Source of the DNA: Puniceicoccaceae bacterium
Lineage (GTDB): Bacteria; Verrucomicrobiota; Verrucomicrobiia; Opitutales; JAFGAQ01
Length of the DNA: 64,000 nucleotides
Assembly (NCBI GenBank): GCA_028285755.1
Contig: JANQOQ010000008.1
Coordinates: 319,399 to 383,398, forward strand
Direction of reading: 5' to 3'
In this document: piece after piece, positions 52,240-61,770 of the stretch
Position numbering within the stretch: the first letter of the stretch is position 1
Layout of the letters: each line of letters opens with the position of its first letter
Translations under genes and position numbers: made by a program
Notes under the pieces: model-generated
The model's input: only the letters and a program-made list of their open reading frames with translations
Databases searched by the model: none
What the model was told of the DNA's origin: nothing

Positions 52240-54363
52240 TCAGCTTCCATTTAGAACGGGCGGGTAAGTTTCTAATGGTGCTTGAGTATGTTCGTTGAGT
52301 TGAATGATTTTGAAAATCAAAGATTCAACTGATTGAGGGACAATCAGGTATCCCCAGTTCCATCTATCCTGAGTGGCTCTGGGCTTTACCCTTATGAGGG
52401 TTTGTCCGGTAAGTGCATTGGCTAATTCTATACGATAAGCGTCACTTTCTGCACCTGTGTGGTAAAGAAAGTAGAGAATATCATCATTATTAGCATCTTC
52501 AAAATAATATTCAATGGAGGGCTGTGTATCATCTATTTTTATTGGGTTCTTTCCGTGATTGAGACTGTTTGGAGGAGCGGGTATATCGATTGCCCAAGCC
52601 GAATTTTCATCAAAAAACTGAATATAGGGTTTGGGCATAGTCTCTAAAAATACCGAGGTTCCATTTTCAATTGCATATAAACGGAAGCTGGCATCGTAGC
52701 CCGTCTGATTCCGGCTATTGCCGCGGTAATAACCAATTTGCCGATCTTTTTGACTACTATCGACATGAAAGAGTTCAACGTAACCGGTTACACGATCTGT
52801 ATCTCCGGCTATAATCAGTTTTTTAGGTAATGAGTTCGAACGAGCTGTTTCTAAACTCAACTGAATCGCTACCCCATCTTCAAAGAACTCACCATACGGA
52901 AGGGTGGGTTGTAGCTGGTAATATGCTGATTTGTATTTCGGCTCTATGCTTTCTTGTTCAAATAAGTGATCAATGGGTTTTCCCAACCATTGATAAGCAT
53001 CACTCGAGTAAACTGAGATACCTGCATTTTTGAACTGCGTTAGCTTTTCCTGTATAAATGCACCCGGCCTAGGGTGGAGGATGCTTATGTTTACAATATC
53101 CAGTGTACCGGTCGTTACTGCAGGTGTAATCGATTTTCTTAAATCTACTTCTCCTTTAATCCATTTATAGTAATCCCCAGACATTACCCACATATTGGTC
53201 GATATGAGCAAAAGAATAGTGCTTGCCATAGTGCTGCGGATGAAGCGAAAGGACTTCCGGGTAGTGGAGCCAGACCAAAGCAAAACGCATAAACATATCC
53301 ATAACAATAATGAGGCACTGGTATAACGGCTTGAAAATGCTATGAAATCTCCATGGGAGTGTCTTGCGTATGCAATCAGGAGTTGGCTACCAAACAGAAA
53401 AACCAGAATTAAAGGAATCGGGCTATGCAATGACTTCCTGAAAATCCCGGTTACAGCAAGCATTGCAAAGATAAAACCTATAATAATCCCTAACGAACCG
53501 ATTAATCTACATACCCAAACCGGTAAGAACTGAAAGCAATTACCGATAATCTCAGTAAACGTTATGAGAACACCTAGCCAATCGATTTCCCTGGGCTGGT
53601 TATGTTCAAAGAAAGTATAGCCGGTGAAATAAATACCATAAAGCAGTGCCGTCATTATTATGATATTTAGTCTCAGAGTAACCGATGTTTGGGCCATCCA
53701 GGTAATGGCAATCGCCAATAGAGGGTATAATAATCCATGCCCCGTTGAAAATACAGCAATACAGAGACTAAGATAGAAAACTCCGTAATCCCATCGTGAG
53801 TGACCTTCGCAAAAAACCAGCTTCCAAAGCGACACACTGGCTAAAATCACACTTAGATACAAGCTATACCAGGATATCCCCCATGCATATTGCTGGGATT
53901 CTATTTGCATGAGTGCGAGAGCAGCGATTAATGCCAATGCAATTCTGCGGTATCTAGGTATCTGTAGTGTTTCGCTCGTTTGGGACAAGAGATAATAAAC
54001 GGAACCTCCATAACCAAGGATCACTAAGGCCTGAACCACTAAGCGAAATACATATTGAGCCTCAAAAAAGTGAATGTCCAGCATGAGGATAAGATTTGTG
54101 GTCACATGGCGATGCTCATTGTTTTGGAATAGCAAACCGTCCCAGAGTGCGCTCCAGGAAAATTCTTTCATGTACAAATTGCCGACCCAGCCCCACAAAT
54201 CCTGCTGAGGTAGCAGAGTGTATAGCTCAAACTGGCTATAGAAAAAATAAATCAAGGCGTAGAAAGAGCTCAACAAAAGGGTGATATCGAAAATCCAAAC
54301 GAACGAACTAGTTCGTTTCCGCAAAAGAGGATATACTGACGCACTTAAGGCCTTTTCGGTCAT
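52240..54363 (-). CDS. Large polytopic membrane protein, GT-C-like, unknown
   Basis: 707 residues. About nine to eleven helices occupy residues 20-400. The first periplasmic loop carries DLWGWVGNLYMKEFSW and FQNNEHRHVTTNL, a position where GT-C glycosyltransferases and polysaccharide membrane proteins have acidic and histidine residues. The C-terminal 300 residues are extracytoplasmic, beta-rich, with paired tyrosines and a GYYRGNSRNQTGYD segment. No family is assigned. It is convergent with the FAD oxidoreductase gene (12-bp gap). Base composition is more AT-rich than the flanking housekeeping genes. Confidence 0.7.
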   Translation of the reverse strand: MTEKALSASVYPLLRKRTSSFVWIFDITLLLSSFYALIYFFYSQFELYTLLPQQDLWGWVGNLYMKEFSWSALWDGLLFQNNEHRHVTTNLILMLDIHFFEAQYVFRLVVQALVILGYGGSVYYLLSQTSETLQIPRYRRIALALIAALALMQIESQQYAWGISWYSLYLSVILASVSLWKLVFCEGHSRWDYGVFYLSLCIAVFSTGHGLLYPLLAIAITWMAQTSVTLRLNIIIMTALLYGIYFTGYTFFEHNQPREIDWLGVLITFTEIIGNCFQFLPVWVCRLIGSLGIIIGFIFAMLAVTGIFRKSLHSPIPLILVFLFGSQLLIAYARHSHGDFIAFSSRYTSASLLLWICLCVLLWSGSTTRKSFRFIRSTMASTILLLISTNMWVMSGDYYKWIKGEVDLRKSITPAVTTGTLDIVNISILHPRPGAFIQEKLTQFKNAGISVYSSDAYQWLGKPIDHLFEQESIEPKYKSAYYQLQPTLPYGEFFEDGVAIQLSLETARSNSLPKKLIIAGDTDRVTGYVELFHVDSSQKDRQIGYYRGNSRNQTGYDASFRLYAIENGTSVFLETMPKPYIQFFDENSAWAIDIPAPPNSLNHGKNPIKIDDTQPSIEYYFEDANNDDILYFLYHTGAESDAYRIELANALTGQTLIRVKPRATQDRWNWGYLIVPQSVESLIFKIIQLNEHTQAPLETYPPVLNGS

Positions 54364-54627
54364 TGAGGAAATGGATGAAAAAACTAAGGGAATTATACTT
54401 TATAGTATTCGCTTGGGCGCAAAAAGTATTTCTCTGGTTTATAAAGATATAAGTCGAATTAAGGCATTACATAAGTTAACCATTTGTGCGTCGATTTAAT
54501 GGGTTACTGATAGATCCTTTGGAATCGAATGGATGGTTGGTTTTAGTCTGAATCTACTAGAATGTGCGTATTAAGTGTCTATAGGTGTAGATCGTATTTA
54601 TTATGAATACGCTTCTACGCACACACT
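54364..54627. other. Intergenic region between the membrane protein and GH43-like genes
   Basis: 264 bases. The left part contains a short plus-strand frame (54281-54499) that overlaps the membrane protein start and looks fortuitous. The right part contains the nested inverted repeat described separately. Nothing else recognised. Confidence 0.5.
54563..54623. promoter_or_regulatory. Nested inverted repeat before the GH43-like gene
   Basis: TGTGCGTA (54563-54570) pairs with TACGCACA (54616-54623); inside, CGTATT (54593-54598) pairs with AATACG (54606-54611). The outer right arm ends 4 bases before the ATG at 54628, so it may be a leader structure or a paired operator. Confidence 0.45.
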
Positions 54628-55686
54628 ATGTACAATTCATACCGAATGCTCGTAATTTCACTGTTTCTTGCCGTATTGACTATGGCAAATGATACGGATG
54701 ACTTCAATCTCACGGAGCTCTTACAGGGAGTCTCTGAAGACAATATCTTCTACAATGAGGATTATTATAACTGGGGTTCATCCATTGTAAAAGCCGAGGA
54801 TGGTAAATACCATATATTCTACTCACAGATGCCCAAGGATAAGGGTTTCAGGTCCTGGTTAACCGATGGTATCATATCCCGTGCAGTTGCGGATCATCCG
54901 GCGGGGCCCTACAAGCATGTGGAAGTAGTATTGGAAGGCAGAGGCCCCGGGTATTGGGATGCTTACACTGCACATTTGCCCAAGATTTATAAATTTGAGG
55001 GTAAATACTATCTCTACTACATGTCCACAAACACCGGGGATCGTACGTTGACAGCCGAAGAGTTTGACGAAGCCCGTCGTGCCCAATACACCGTAAGCAA
55101 ACTGCGCGCGTTTATGCGTGAAAATCAACGCATCGGTGTTGCAGTTGCAGATAGCGTGGAAGGCCCCTGGAAGCGGTTTGATAAGCCCATTGTGGAACCG
55201 GACCACCCGGTGGCAGTTATGGTCAATAATTCCACGGTTACGCAACGTCCGGAAGGGGATTATCTTATGGTCGTTCGCGGAGACCAGCCTGACCAACCCA
55301 AGCTGGTGCGCATGATGGCCGTTGCCTTGGCGGACGATCCCGCGGGCCCCTGGGTGATGCAACCTGATCCGGTTACCTTCAACTACAACTCGGAGGACCC
55401 GGAAGTCTGGTATGATCCCCATCGCAAACGCTATTACAATCTGTATCACGCCTTTGGATACATGGGCATGCTGACCTCTACCGACGGCCTGAAATGGGAA
55501 AAAGCAAAACATAATCGCGTATCGGATAAATCCTTTACCCGCGCCAACGGGGAAGTCGTAGAAGTGCATCGCTACGAGCGACCGTTCATTTATATGGAGG
55601 ACGGTAAACCCATTGTAATGACTGCTGGCATACGTCTTAAAGACGGAGACACTTTCTCCCTGTTTATCCCGCTAAAGGTAGACTAA
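54628..55686 (+). CDS. Secreted GH43/GH117-like beta-propeller glycosidase
   Basis: 352 residues. A signal peptide (MLVISLFLAVLTMA after the start) indicates export. The mature protein is a five-bladed beta-propeller: YNWGSSIVKAEDGKYHIFYS with a first-blade acidic site, then ISRAVADHPAGPYKH, GYWDAYTAHLPKIYKFEGKYYLYYMSTNTGD, DSVEGPWKRFDKP and YNSEDPEVWYDPHRKRYY, the repeated D/E-G-P-W/Y blades of the GH43/62/32/68 clan and GH117. Acts on an unknown polysaccharide or oligosaccharide. The second ATG at 54646 is an equally good start. No Shine-Dalgarno is seen. Confidence 0.78.
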   Translation: MYNSYRMLVISLFLAVLTMANDTDDFNLTELLQGVSEDNIFYNEDYYNWGSSIVKAEDGKYHIFYSQMPKDKGFRSWLTDGIISRAVADHPAGPYKHVEVVLEGRGPGYWDAYTAHLPKIYKFEGKYYLYYMSTNTGDRTLTAEEFDEARRAQYTVSKLRAFMRENQRIGVAVADSVEGPWKRFDKPIVEPDHPVAVMVNNSTVTQRPEGDYLMVVRGDQPDQPKLVRMMAVALADDPAGPWVMQPDPVTFNYNSEDPEVWYDPHRKRYYNLYHAFGYMGMLTSTDGLKWEKAKHNRVSDKSFTRANGEVVEVHRYERPFIYMEDGKPIVMTAGIRLKDGDTFSLFIPLKVD

Positions 55687-55710
55687 ACCAAAACAGTTTC
55701 GTGTTTTGGT
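55687..55710 (+). terminator. Terminator-like hairpin after the GH43-like gene
   Basis: ACCAAAAC (55687-55694) pairs with GTTTTGGT (55703-55710) around an 8-base loop. There is no T tract, so if it terminates it does so weakly or with a factor. Confidence 0.4.
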
Positions 55711-55733
55711 GGGCTGTCAGGGAATTGAACCGA
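55707..55733 (-). pseudogene. Degenerate tRNA 3'-end fragment
   Basis: TGGTGGGCTGTCAGGGAATTGAACC (minus-strand 3' CCA end, acceptor and T-arm) matches the 3' end of the intact tRNA-Ile(CAU) at 62541 in 21 of its first 25 positions, including nine identical bases at the CCA end; the T-loop TTCGAAC has become AATTGAAC. The similarity stops after the T arm. It may be a remnant of a tRNA copy or an attachment-site repeat. Confidence 0.45.
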
Positions 55734-55838
55734 GTCCGATAAAACGTATTCGATCGCCGAGATGAATACTGCCAAATTTGGCATTCCAAAAGGATCATTA
55801 TTCCATCTCAGACCCGCCTTAAATAAACCCCTTTAAAC

Positions 55839-55850
55839 AAGAATATTCTT
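55839..55850. promoter_or_regulatory. 12-bp palindrome upstream of the RND operon
   Basis: AAGAATATTCTT, perfect. About 18 bp upstream of the larger inverted repeat; possibly a second regulator site. Confidence 0.3.
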
Positions 55851-55868
55851 TTGTGTAAGGTTTTTTTA

Positions 55869-55901
55869 AAACAAACGTTTGATTTAATCAAATGTATGTT
55901 T
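55869..55901. promoter_or_regulatory. Probable TetR-family operator of the RND operon
   Basis: AAACAAACGTTTGA (55869-55882) and TCAAATGTATGTTT (55888-55901) form a 33-bp inverted repeat with 12 of 14 matching arm positions and a TTTAA centre. It ends 17 bases before the first gene of the operon, where a TetR repressor would block initiation. The regulator is encoded at the operon end. Confidence 0.65.
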
Positions 55902-55918
55902 ATGAGAAGAGGACTTAA

Positions 55919-57370
55919 ATGATAGTGAGAATTAGCAGCATATTGTTGAGGGTAGTATTGCTCGGTCTTTTATCGAGTTGTGCAGTAGGGCCAGATTATG
56001 AAAGGCAGCAGGGGGTGGTTGCGACTTCGACGGGTTTTATCAATCAATCTTTAGAGAATGCTGACAGCGAAGTAAATGTTACTCAATGGTGGCAGCGCCT
56101 CGAAGATCCCCTCCTGGATGAATATGTAAACACTTTACTTAAGCAGAACCTGGCGCTGGATGAAGCGGCAGCTCGTGTTTTGCAGGCTCAAGAACGATTT
56201 CGAATTCAAACCGGCAATGAATATCCCAGCCTGAATTTAAACACCTCTGCAACGCGCAATTTCGCACCCTTGCAAATACCTGGTTTGGGTACCGATGGCG
56301 AACGGTTTTATGCAACGTCCTTAACGACCGAACTTGCAGTTTCGTGGCAGCTGGATCTTTTTGGCCGTATCAGGCGTAGTGTAGAATCAAGTGCCAGTCA
56401 GTTAGAAGCTGCGCAGTATGACTATGAATCCTTGACTCAAATTCTCATTGCAGAGCTTTTGAACCGAAGGGTTGCAATTGCGACAAACCAGAAGCTTTTA
56501 GAGTTAGCGGAGCTTAATGGAATTAACCGCAAACGGCTTTATGATTTACTGCAACAGCGCTACGATTTAGGCACAGCAGGGGTTCGGTTGGACGATCTGT
56601 TGCTTACCGAAGAAAACTATACCACAGTGCTTGCCGATATTCGCTCTTTTGAGCGCTTATTGGCTGAAGAGAGTTACCGGTTGGATGTTCTGCTGGGTCA
56701 ATTACCCGGAACTACTGATTTTCGTAATACAGAATTTCCGCTCATGCCCACTCCAATTCGGCTACCAAACGTGCTTCCTGTAAGTTTACTAGACAGGAGG
56801 CCGGATTTAAAGGCATCTGAAGCGAGGCTGCGTGCGGCTACGGCAGATGTGGGTGTGGCTTTGGCAGATCTTTACCCCCATTTGAGTTTGGGGGCAAGTA
56901 TTGGCTACACGGGTGAAAGGCTCAATGATTTTATAGGGCCTGATCGTTTAACGGGTGCAATCCTTGGCAATCTCACTACTCGTCTTTTTGAGGGGGGCGC
57001 TCTTCGTGCAAACATAAGACTTCAGGAAGCAGAGGTTGAGGAAATTACGAAACGTTATGCGAGTGAAATTTTGGACGCGGTACGTGAAGTGGAGACTGCC
57101 CTTATGGCAGAAAAGGAGCTTAAGGAGGAAGTCGCATATTTAGAGCGCTCTATTTTGGCATTAAGGCAGGCAGAAACGATTTCAGAAGATCGCTACCGAC
57201 AGGGCATCCAGAGTTTGCGTGAATTTCTGGACGTGCAGCAAAGGCGTTACGTCGTGGAACAAAATTTTGTTCGTCGCCAACAACAAATGTGGAACAACCG
57301 TATCTCGCTGTATCTTGCGTTGGGAGGAGATTGGTTGGGTGACGAAGCGAATCAGGATCAAAACATTTAG
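55919..57370 (+). CDS. Outer-membrane efflux lipoprotein (TolC/NodT family)
   Basis: 483 residues. A lipoprotein signal ends at C21 (LLSSCAVGPDYE). Two homologous outer-membrane-factor repeats follow: WQLDLFGRIRRSVESS in the first half and LLDRRPDLKASEARLRAA, then YPHLSLGASIGYTG, in the second, as in NodT/OprM proteins. It forms the outer-membrane channel of the tripartite pump encoded by the next two genes. Good Shine-Dalgarno (AGAGGA) and first position in the operon. Confidence 0.93.
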   Translation: MIVRISSILLRVVLLGLLSSCAVGPDYERQQGVVATSTGFINQSLENADSEVNVTQWWQRLEDPLLDEYVNTLLKQNLALDEAAARVLQAQERFRIQTGNEYPSLNLNTSATRNFAPLQIPGLGTDGERFYATSLTTELAVSWQLDLFGRIRRSVESSASQLEAAQYDYESLTQILIAELLNRRVAIATNQKLLELAELNGINRKRLYDLLQQRYDLGTAGVRLDDLLLTEENYTTVLADIRSFERLLAEESYRLDVLLGQLPGTTDFRNTEFPLMPTPIRLPNVLPVSLLDRRPDLKASEARLRAATADVGVALADLYPHLSLGASIGYTGERLNDFIGPDRLTGAILGNLTTRLFEGGALRANIRLQEAEVEEITKRYASEILDAVREVETALMAEKELKEEVAYLERSILALRQAETISEDRYRQGIQSLREFLDVQQRRYVVEQNFVRRQQQMWNNRISLYLALGGDWLGDEANQDQNI

Positions 57371-57381
57371 AAAAGGTAGAT

Positions 57382-58533
57382 ATGCGAAAAATAAATATAT
57401 CCGGACAGGCACTTAAAGGGTTTATCCAACTGGTTTTAATTATTGTTTTTATAGTTACTTCGGTTGGCATATCCAGATCATTACAGTCGAAGAGACCTGA
57501 ACCGTCGGGTGATTTGGATCAGGATCGGGCACTTTCGGTCCACTCTGAAGTATTTAAAAAGGAAAACCATCGAGTAGGATTCACGACTACAGGCACAATC
57601 AATGCATTGGCACAAATTGATATCGTGCCCCAGGTAAGCGGGCAAATAATCTTCATAAATAGTGAATTGTACGAGGGAGGTGAATTTGATGCGGATGAGC
57701 TATTATTTAAAGTAGATCCCCGTGATTTTGAAGTAGAGGTGGCACGGCTTTCCGCTGAAGTTGCGCGGGCGCAAACATCGCTGGACATAGAGAAGGCTGA
57801 GGCGGATGCAGCAGTCAAAGAATGGACTATGGTAAATCCAGACCTGCCTATCCCTGAATTGGTAGCTCGCGAACCCCAGCTCGCGCAGGCTGAGGCACAG
57901 CTAAAATCCGCACAGGCGCTATTAGCTAAGGCTGAACTGGATTTATCGCGAACCGAATTTACGCTACCCTTCTCGGGTCGCGTGGTTTCGAGTAATCTGG
58001 GTATTGGACGTTATGTTATCGCTGGCCAGGCTTATGGGCAGGTATTTGATATTGCGGGCCTTGAAGTACGGGCGTCACTCGAAAATCAGCAACTTGAGTG
58101 GCTTTTGGAAGCTGAGAAACCCATCATTCGCATAAACGTAGACTATTTGGGCCAATCTTCTGAATTTGAAGGTCTGCTTAAGCGTAGTGCTTCGGTTCTG
58201 GATGAGCGGACACGTTTCGGAAGGGTAAGCTTTGGCTTTCAATCAAAGGATCTTGAGGCCCGAAGCCGTTTATTGCCAGGTGTTTTCGTGAATATTGAGA
58301 TTCAGGGAAAAATGATGGATGATATCATGCGTATCCCGAATACGGCCATACAGAATGGTGGGAGTGTATGGACAATCGATAAGCAGGAACGCTTACGTCA
58401 AAAAATGCCAAGCGTGGTCTACATCAATGATAGCTATATTGCGGTACGGGGGATTACTGATGGTGCACGATTGGTGACACAACGGCTAACGGAAGCTACC
58501 GAGGGCATGCGGGTAAATCTTGTTAAGCAATAG
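57382..58533 (+). CDS. RND efflux periplasmic adaptor (membrane-fusion protein)
   Basis: 383 residues. One N-terminal helix (about 10-32) anchors it in the inner membrane. The lipoyl-barrel-hairpin order is visible: INALAQIDIVPQVSGQIIF, then a coiled-coil hairpin with VARLSAEVARAQTSLDIEKAEAD and AEAQLKSAQALLAKAEL, then DLSRTEFTLPFSGRVVSSNLGIGRYV. Links the OMF channel to the RND pump. Located 11 bases after the OMF gene and 9 before the pump. Confidence 0.92.
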   Translation: MRKINISGQALKGFIQLVLIIVFIVTSVGISRSLQSKRPEPSGDLDQDRALSVHSEVFKKENHRVGFTTTGTINALAQIDIVPQVSGQIIFINSELYEGGEFDADELLFKVDPRDFEVEVARLSAEVARAQTSLDIEKAEADAAVKEWTMVNPDLPIPELVAREPQLAQAEAQLKSAQALLAKAELDLSRTEFTLPFSGRVVSSNLGIGRYVIAGQAYGQVFDIAGLEVRASLENQQLEWLLEAEKPIIRINVDYLGQSSEFEGLLKRSASVLDERTRFGRVSFGFQSKDLEARSRLLPGVFVNIEIQGKMMDDIMRIPNTAIQNGGSVWTIDKQERLRQKMPSVVYINDSYIAVRGITDGARLVTQRLTEATEGMRVNLVKQ

Positions 58534-58542
58534 CAGATAATT

Positions 58543-61500
58543 ATGAAAGAAGCTCCGGATTCACGAAGTCATAGTCCCGAAAGCAGGGGTTTGTTAGGTT
58601 GGTTTGCTGAGAATCATGTAGCGGCCAATATTTTGATGTTACTTTTTATTTTGGGAGGTTTGTTAAGTGCATTTTCAATGAGGACCGAAACTTTCCCTTC
58701 GATTGATCCTAACCTGATTACAGTTTCAGTGGCATATCCCGGGGCAACTCCTTATGAAGTTGCGGATTCGATCACGAATCGTATTGAAGAAGCCCTCATT
58801 GGGATCGACGGTGTAAAAAGAATTTCATCGGTTGCGAGTGAGGGAAGTGGGATTGTAAATGTTGAGCTGGAAGACTTTGCCAATGCGGATGATGCGTACA
58901 ATGATGTGGACACTGCAGTGAATGCTTTGGTGGATTTTCCGCCTGAAGATGCGGAACGACCGATTGTAACTAAGGTAAAAGTAACGCCCAATGTAATGAG
59001 CCTGGCTATACACGGGAACGTTGAGGAGGGTACGCTCAAGTATTGGGCAGAAGCGATCGAGGATGATTTGAGACTTTTGCCGGGTGTGGCACTCACAAGT
59101 CTGCGCGGCATACGTGACTACCAAATCTCGGTAGAGGTGCCTGAGCAGAGTCTGCGGGAGCATGGTCTGTCGCTTGAGGATGTTGGCAACGCTATTAATC
59201 GCTTTTCGATCGATACTCCTGCAGGTACGGTAGAAGCCAATGAAGGAGATATCGTGCTTCGCATACAGGAGAACCGCTATACAGGTGCTGAGTATGAACA
59301 AATTGTAATTCGAAGTTTGCCGGATGGCTCAGTGCTGAGATTGGCTGATATTGGGGTGGTTATTGATGGATTTGAAGATGTAAACATCGTCAGTAAATTT
59401 AATGGAGAAAGAGCCGCATTCATTGATATCTCCCGTAGTGAAACCGACGATACACTGGCTGTAGCCAATGTGGTTAACGCGTATTTGGACGAAGTTGAGT
59501 TGCCCAGAGGTTTACAGCTTTCAATGCAAAAGGATGAGACTGTAAATTTACGGGATCGTATAAGCCTCATGCTGCGCAACGCAGTATTGGGTTTTATGCT
59601 GGTTTTTTTGGTACTCATGCTGTTTCTGGACCTTAAATTGGCATTTTGGACGAGTATCGCGATACCGATCTCCTTTTTGGGCGGTCTCATGTTTATTAAT
59701 GCCATGGGATACAGCCTCAATATGATAACTCTTTTTGCGCTTATCATCGTATTGGGGATTGTTGTGGATGATGCCATTGTGATTGGCGAAAGCATATTCG
59801 ATGGTCAGGAAAGGGCATCCAAATCATCGCTCAGAAAAAGTAAGTACAACGTATTACTCTCTTCAGTGAAGGATGTAATCTCACCGGTAACTATTGGCGT
59901 CCTAACAACTATTGCCGCATTTGCACCTCTGATATTTAGTACGGGTACACTCGGCCAGATTATTCGGGTGATCCCTGTGGTGGTAATTCCTATTTTGGTA
60001 GTGTCGCTTATTGAAGCCTTTTTTATCCTACCTTCGCATCTGTCCAATCCGGTTAGATGGAGTCGGGGAATTGTGAAAAACGTCCAGCAGATATTCTCAC
60101 GAGGGTTAGCCCGTTTTGTGGAGAAGATATTTATGCCGTTAGCCCGTTTTGCGATTCAGTGGCGTTATGCATGTGTGGCGGCATTTCTATCAATTGCCAT
60201 TATTACTGTAGGCATGATGAGTGGAGGAGTGATTCGTTTTATCTTTTTTCCTCAGATAGAAAGCGATGAGATCACCATTACACTCAATATGCCTCAGGGA
60301 ACTTCCTTTAGTGACACTGAGCAGGCTATGCTTAGTCTTGAGGAAGATGTACTAGAGGTTCGTCGCGAAGTTGAGCAGGAATACGGCCAAGACTATTTCC
60401 AGAGTGTGTCGGTAAGTATTGGTCAAACCAATGCGCAGCAAGCCGGACCCCGGCCTACCAGTGGGAGTAATGGCAATCATTTGGGGCAAATCATTATACA
60501 GCTGCTGCCTTCCGATTTTAGAAGTGTATCTTCTTCTGAGGTTGAATCCATGATTCGTAATCAAATGCGCCCTATTCCCAATGCTGAAACACTCCAATTC
60601 ACCAGCACCCTGGTAGGGGGTGAGGCAGATATTGAGATCGAGTTGGCACATCCTGACGAGGCTATTCTCAATAGCGCGGCAGAAACACTTAAAGAGCGTC
60701 TTACTGCGATCCCGGGGGCAATAGATATTCAGGATAGTTTCGAATACGGAAAAACCGAATATATCTTTAAATTGAATAAGGAAGGCCTGGCGGTGGGGCT
60801 TAGCCCTGCTGAATTAGGGCGACAACTGAGAGCAGCCTTTTTTGGACTTGAAGTGGAACGCTTTCAACGGGGACGCTCGGAGGTTCTCGTATATGTGCGC
60901 TACCCCAAGGACGAACGCGAAAGCTTATCTGCCATTGCGGATACGCGCATTCGCTTACCCAATGGTGCGGAGGTTCCCCTAGCGAGTGTGGCAGATATTG
61001 AGCAATCAATCGGCTTCTCGCAAATTCAGACCGTTAACGGGCGACGCATTGTGAGTATTACCGCAGATGCGGATACTGCGGTCACTACACCTAACGACAT
61101 AATGTCTGCACTCAATACGGGCGTATTAAAACAGCTCCAGGATCAGTATACAGGGCTTAGTTATAGTTTTGAAGGTGAGAGTAGGGAACAACAGGAGGAT
61201 TTGCGTAGCTTGGGGCAAAATATGCTTATAGCGATTATGTTGATTTATGTATTGTTGGGAGCTCAACTAAGGAGTTATACCCAGCCTTTCGTGATTATGT
61301 CAGCCATACCTTTTGGTCTTATCGGTGCGGTTTGGGGTCATTTTCTGCTGGGGCAGGATCTTACCTTTATTTCAATGTTTGGCATTGTGGCACTCACTGG
61401 GTTTGTTATTAACGCGAGTGTTGTACTACTGGATTACCTAAACAAACAAAGACTCGCGGGCATGGATGCGGAGGCCAGTTCGCTGGCAGCAATCAGGCGT

Positions 61501-61770
61501 CGCTTTCGTCCGATACTGCTGACCACGTTGACAACCAGTTTAGGGCTTTTACCCATGCTGATGGAGACGAGCATGCAGGCCCGCTTTTTGATACCCATGG
61601 TAATTTCACTGGCTGCGGGGATCGTTTTTGCCACCTTTATTATTTTATTGCTAGTGCCAGCGCTGATAATGATGATGGAAGATTGTAAGCAACTCGCTCG
61701 CAGGTTAGCCAATATTAACCCCTTTAAAGACCGAACTACGATTGAGCCAAAAGCCGCTAAAATCACTTGA
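58543..61770 (+). CDS. RND-family efflux pump, inner-membrane transporter
   Basis: 1075 residues, the normal size for AcrB/MexB-type transporters, with 12 helices and two large periplasmic loops. It starts with ENHVAANILMLLFILGG. The proton-relay aspartates in helix 4 are D409 and D410 (GIVVDDAIVIGE), and the first-helix TFPSIDPNLITVSVAYPGAT segment is typical of the HAE1/MmpL-like heavy and hydrophobic-drug group. It expels substrates through the adaptor and OMF in the same operon. The substrate cannot be read from sequence. The C-terminus overlaps the TetR regulator start by 29 bases. Confidence 0.94.
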   Translation: MKEAPDSRSHSPESRGLLGWFAENHVAANILMLLFILGGLLSAFSMRTETFPSIDPNLITVSVAYPGATPYEVADSITNRIEEALIGIDGVKRISSVASEGSGIVNVELEDFANADDAYNDVDTAVNALVDFPPEDAERPIVTKVKVTPNVMSLAIHGNVEEGTLKYWAEAIEDDLRLLPGVALTSLRGIRDYQISVEVPEQSLREHGLSLEDVGNAINRFSIDTPAGTVEANEGDIVLRIQENRYTGAEYEQIVIRSLPDGSVLRLADIGVVIDGFEDVNIVSKFNGERAAFIDISRSETDDTLAVANVVNAYLDEVELPRGLQLSMQKDETVNLRDRISLMLRNAVLGFMLVFLVLMLFLDLKLAFWTSIAIPISFLGGLMFINAMGYSLNMITLFALIIVLGIVVDDAIVIGESIFDGQERASKSSLRKSKYNVLLSSVKDVISPVTIGVLTTIAAFAPLIFSTGTLGQIIRVIPVVVIPILVVSLIEAFFILPSHLSNPVRWSRGIVKNVQQIFSRGLARFVEKIFMPLARFAIQWRYACVAAFLSIAIITVGMMSGGVIRFIFFPQIESDEITITLNMPQGTSFSDTEQAMLSLEEDVLEVRREVEQEYGQDYFQSVSVSIGQTNAQQAGPRPTSGSNGNHLGQIIIQLLPSDFRSVSSSEVESMIRNQMRPIPNAETLQFTSTLVGGEADIEIELAHPDEAILNSAAETLKERLTAIPGAIDIQDSFEYGKTEYIFKLNKEGLAVGLSPAELGRQLRAAFFGLEVERFQRGRSEVLVYVRYPKDERESLSAIADTRIRLPNGAEVPLASVADIEQSIGFSQIQTVNGRRIVSITADADTAVTTPNDIMSALNTGVLKQLQDQYTGLSYSFEGESREQQEDLRSLGQNMLIAIMLIYVLLGAQLRSYTQPFVIMSAIPFGLIGAVWGHFLLGQDLTFISMFGIVALTGFVINASVVLLDYLNKQRLAGMDAEASSLAAIRRRFRPILLTTLTTSLGLLPMLMETSMQARFLIPMVISLAAGIVFATFIILLLVPALIMMMEDCKQLARRLANINPFKDRTTIEPKAAKIT

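Noticed and set aside
54281-54499. Plus-strand frame of 72 codons
   Set aside because: It overlaps the start of the large membrane protein gene on the other strand, has no motif and no ribosome site.
55771-55782. 12-bp palindrome GCCAAATTTGGC
   Set aside because: Perfect, but nearly 150 bp from the next start and without a second copy; cannot be tied to any regulator.
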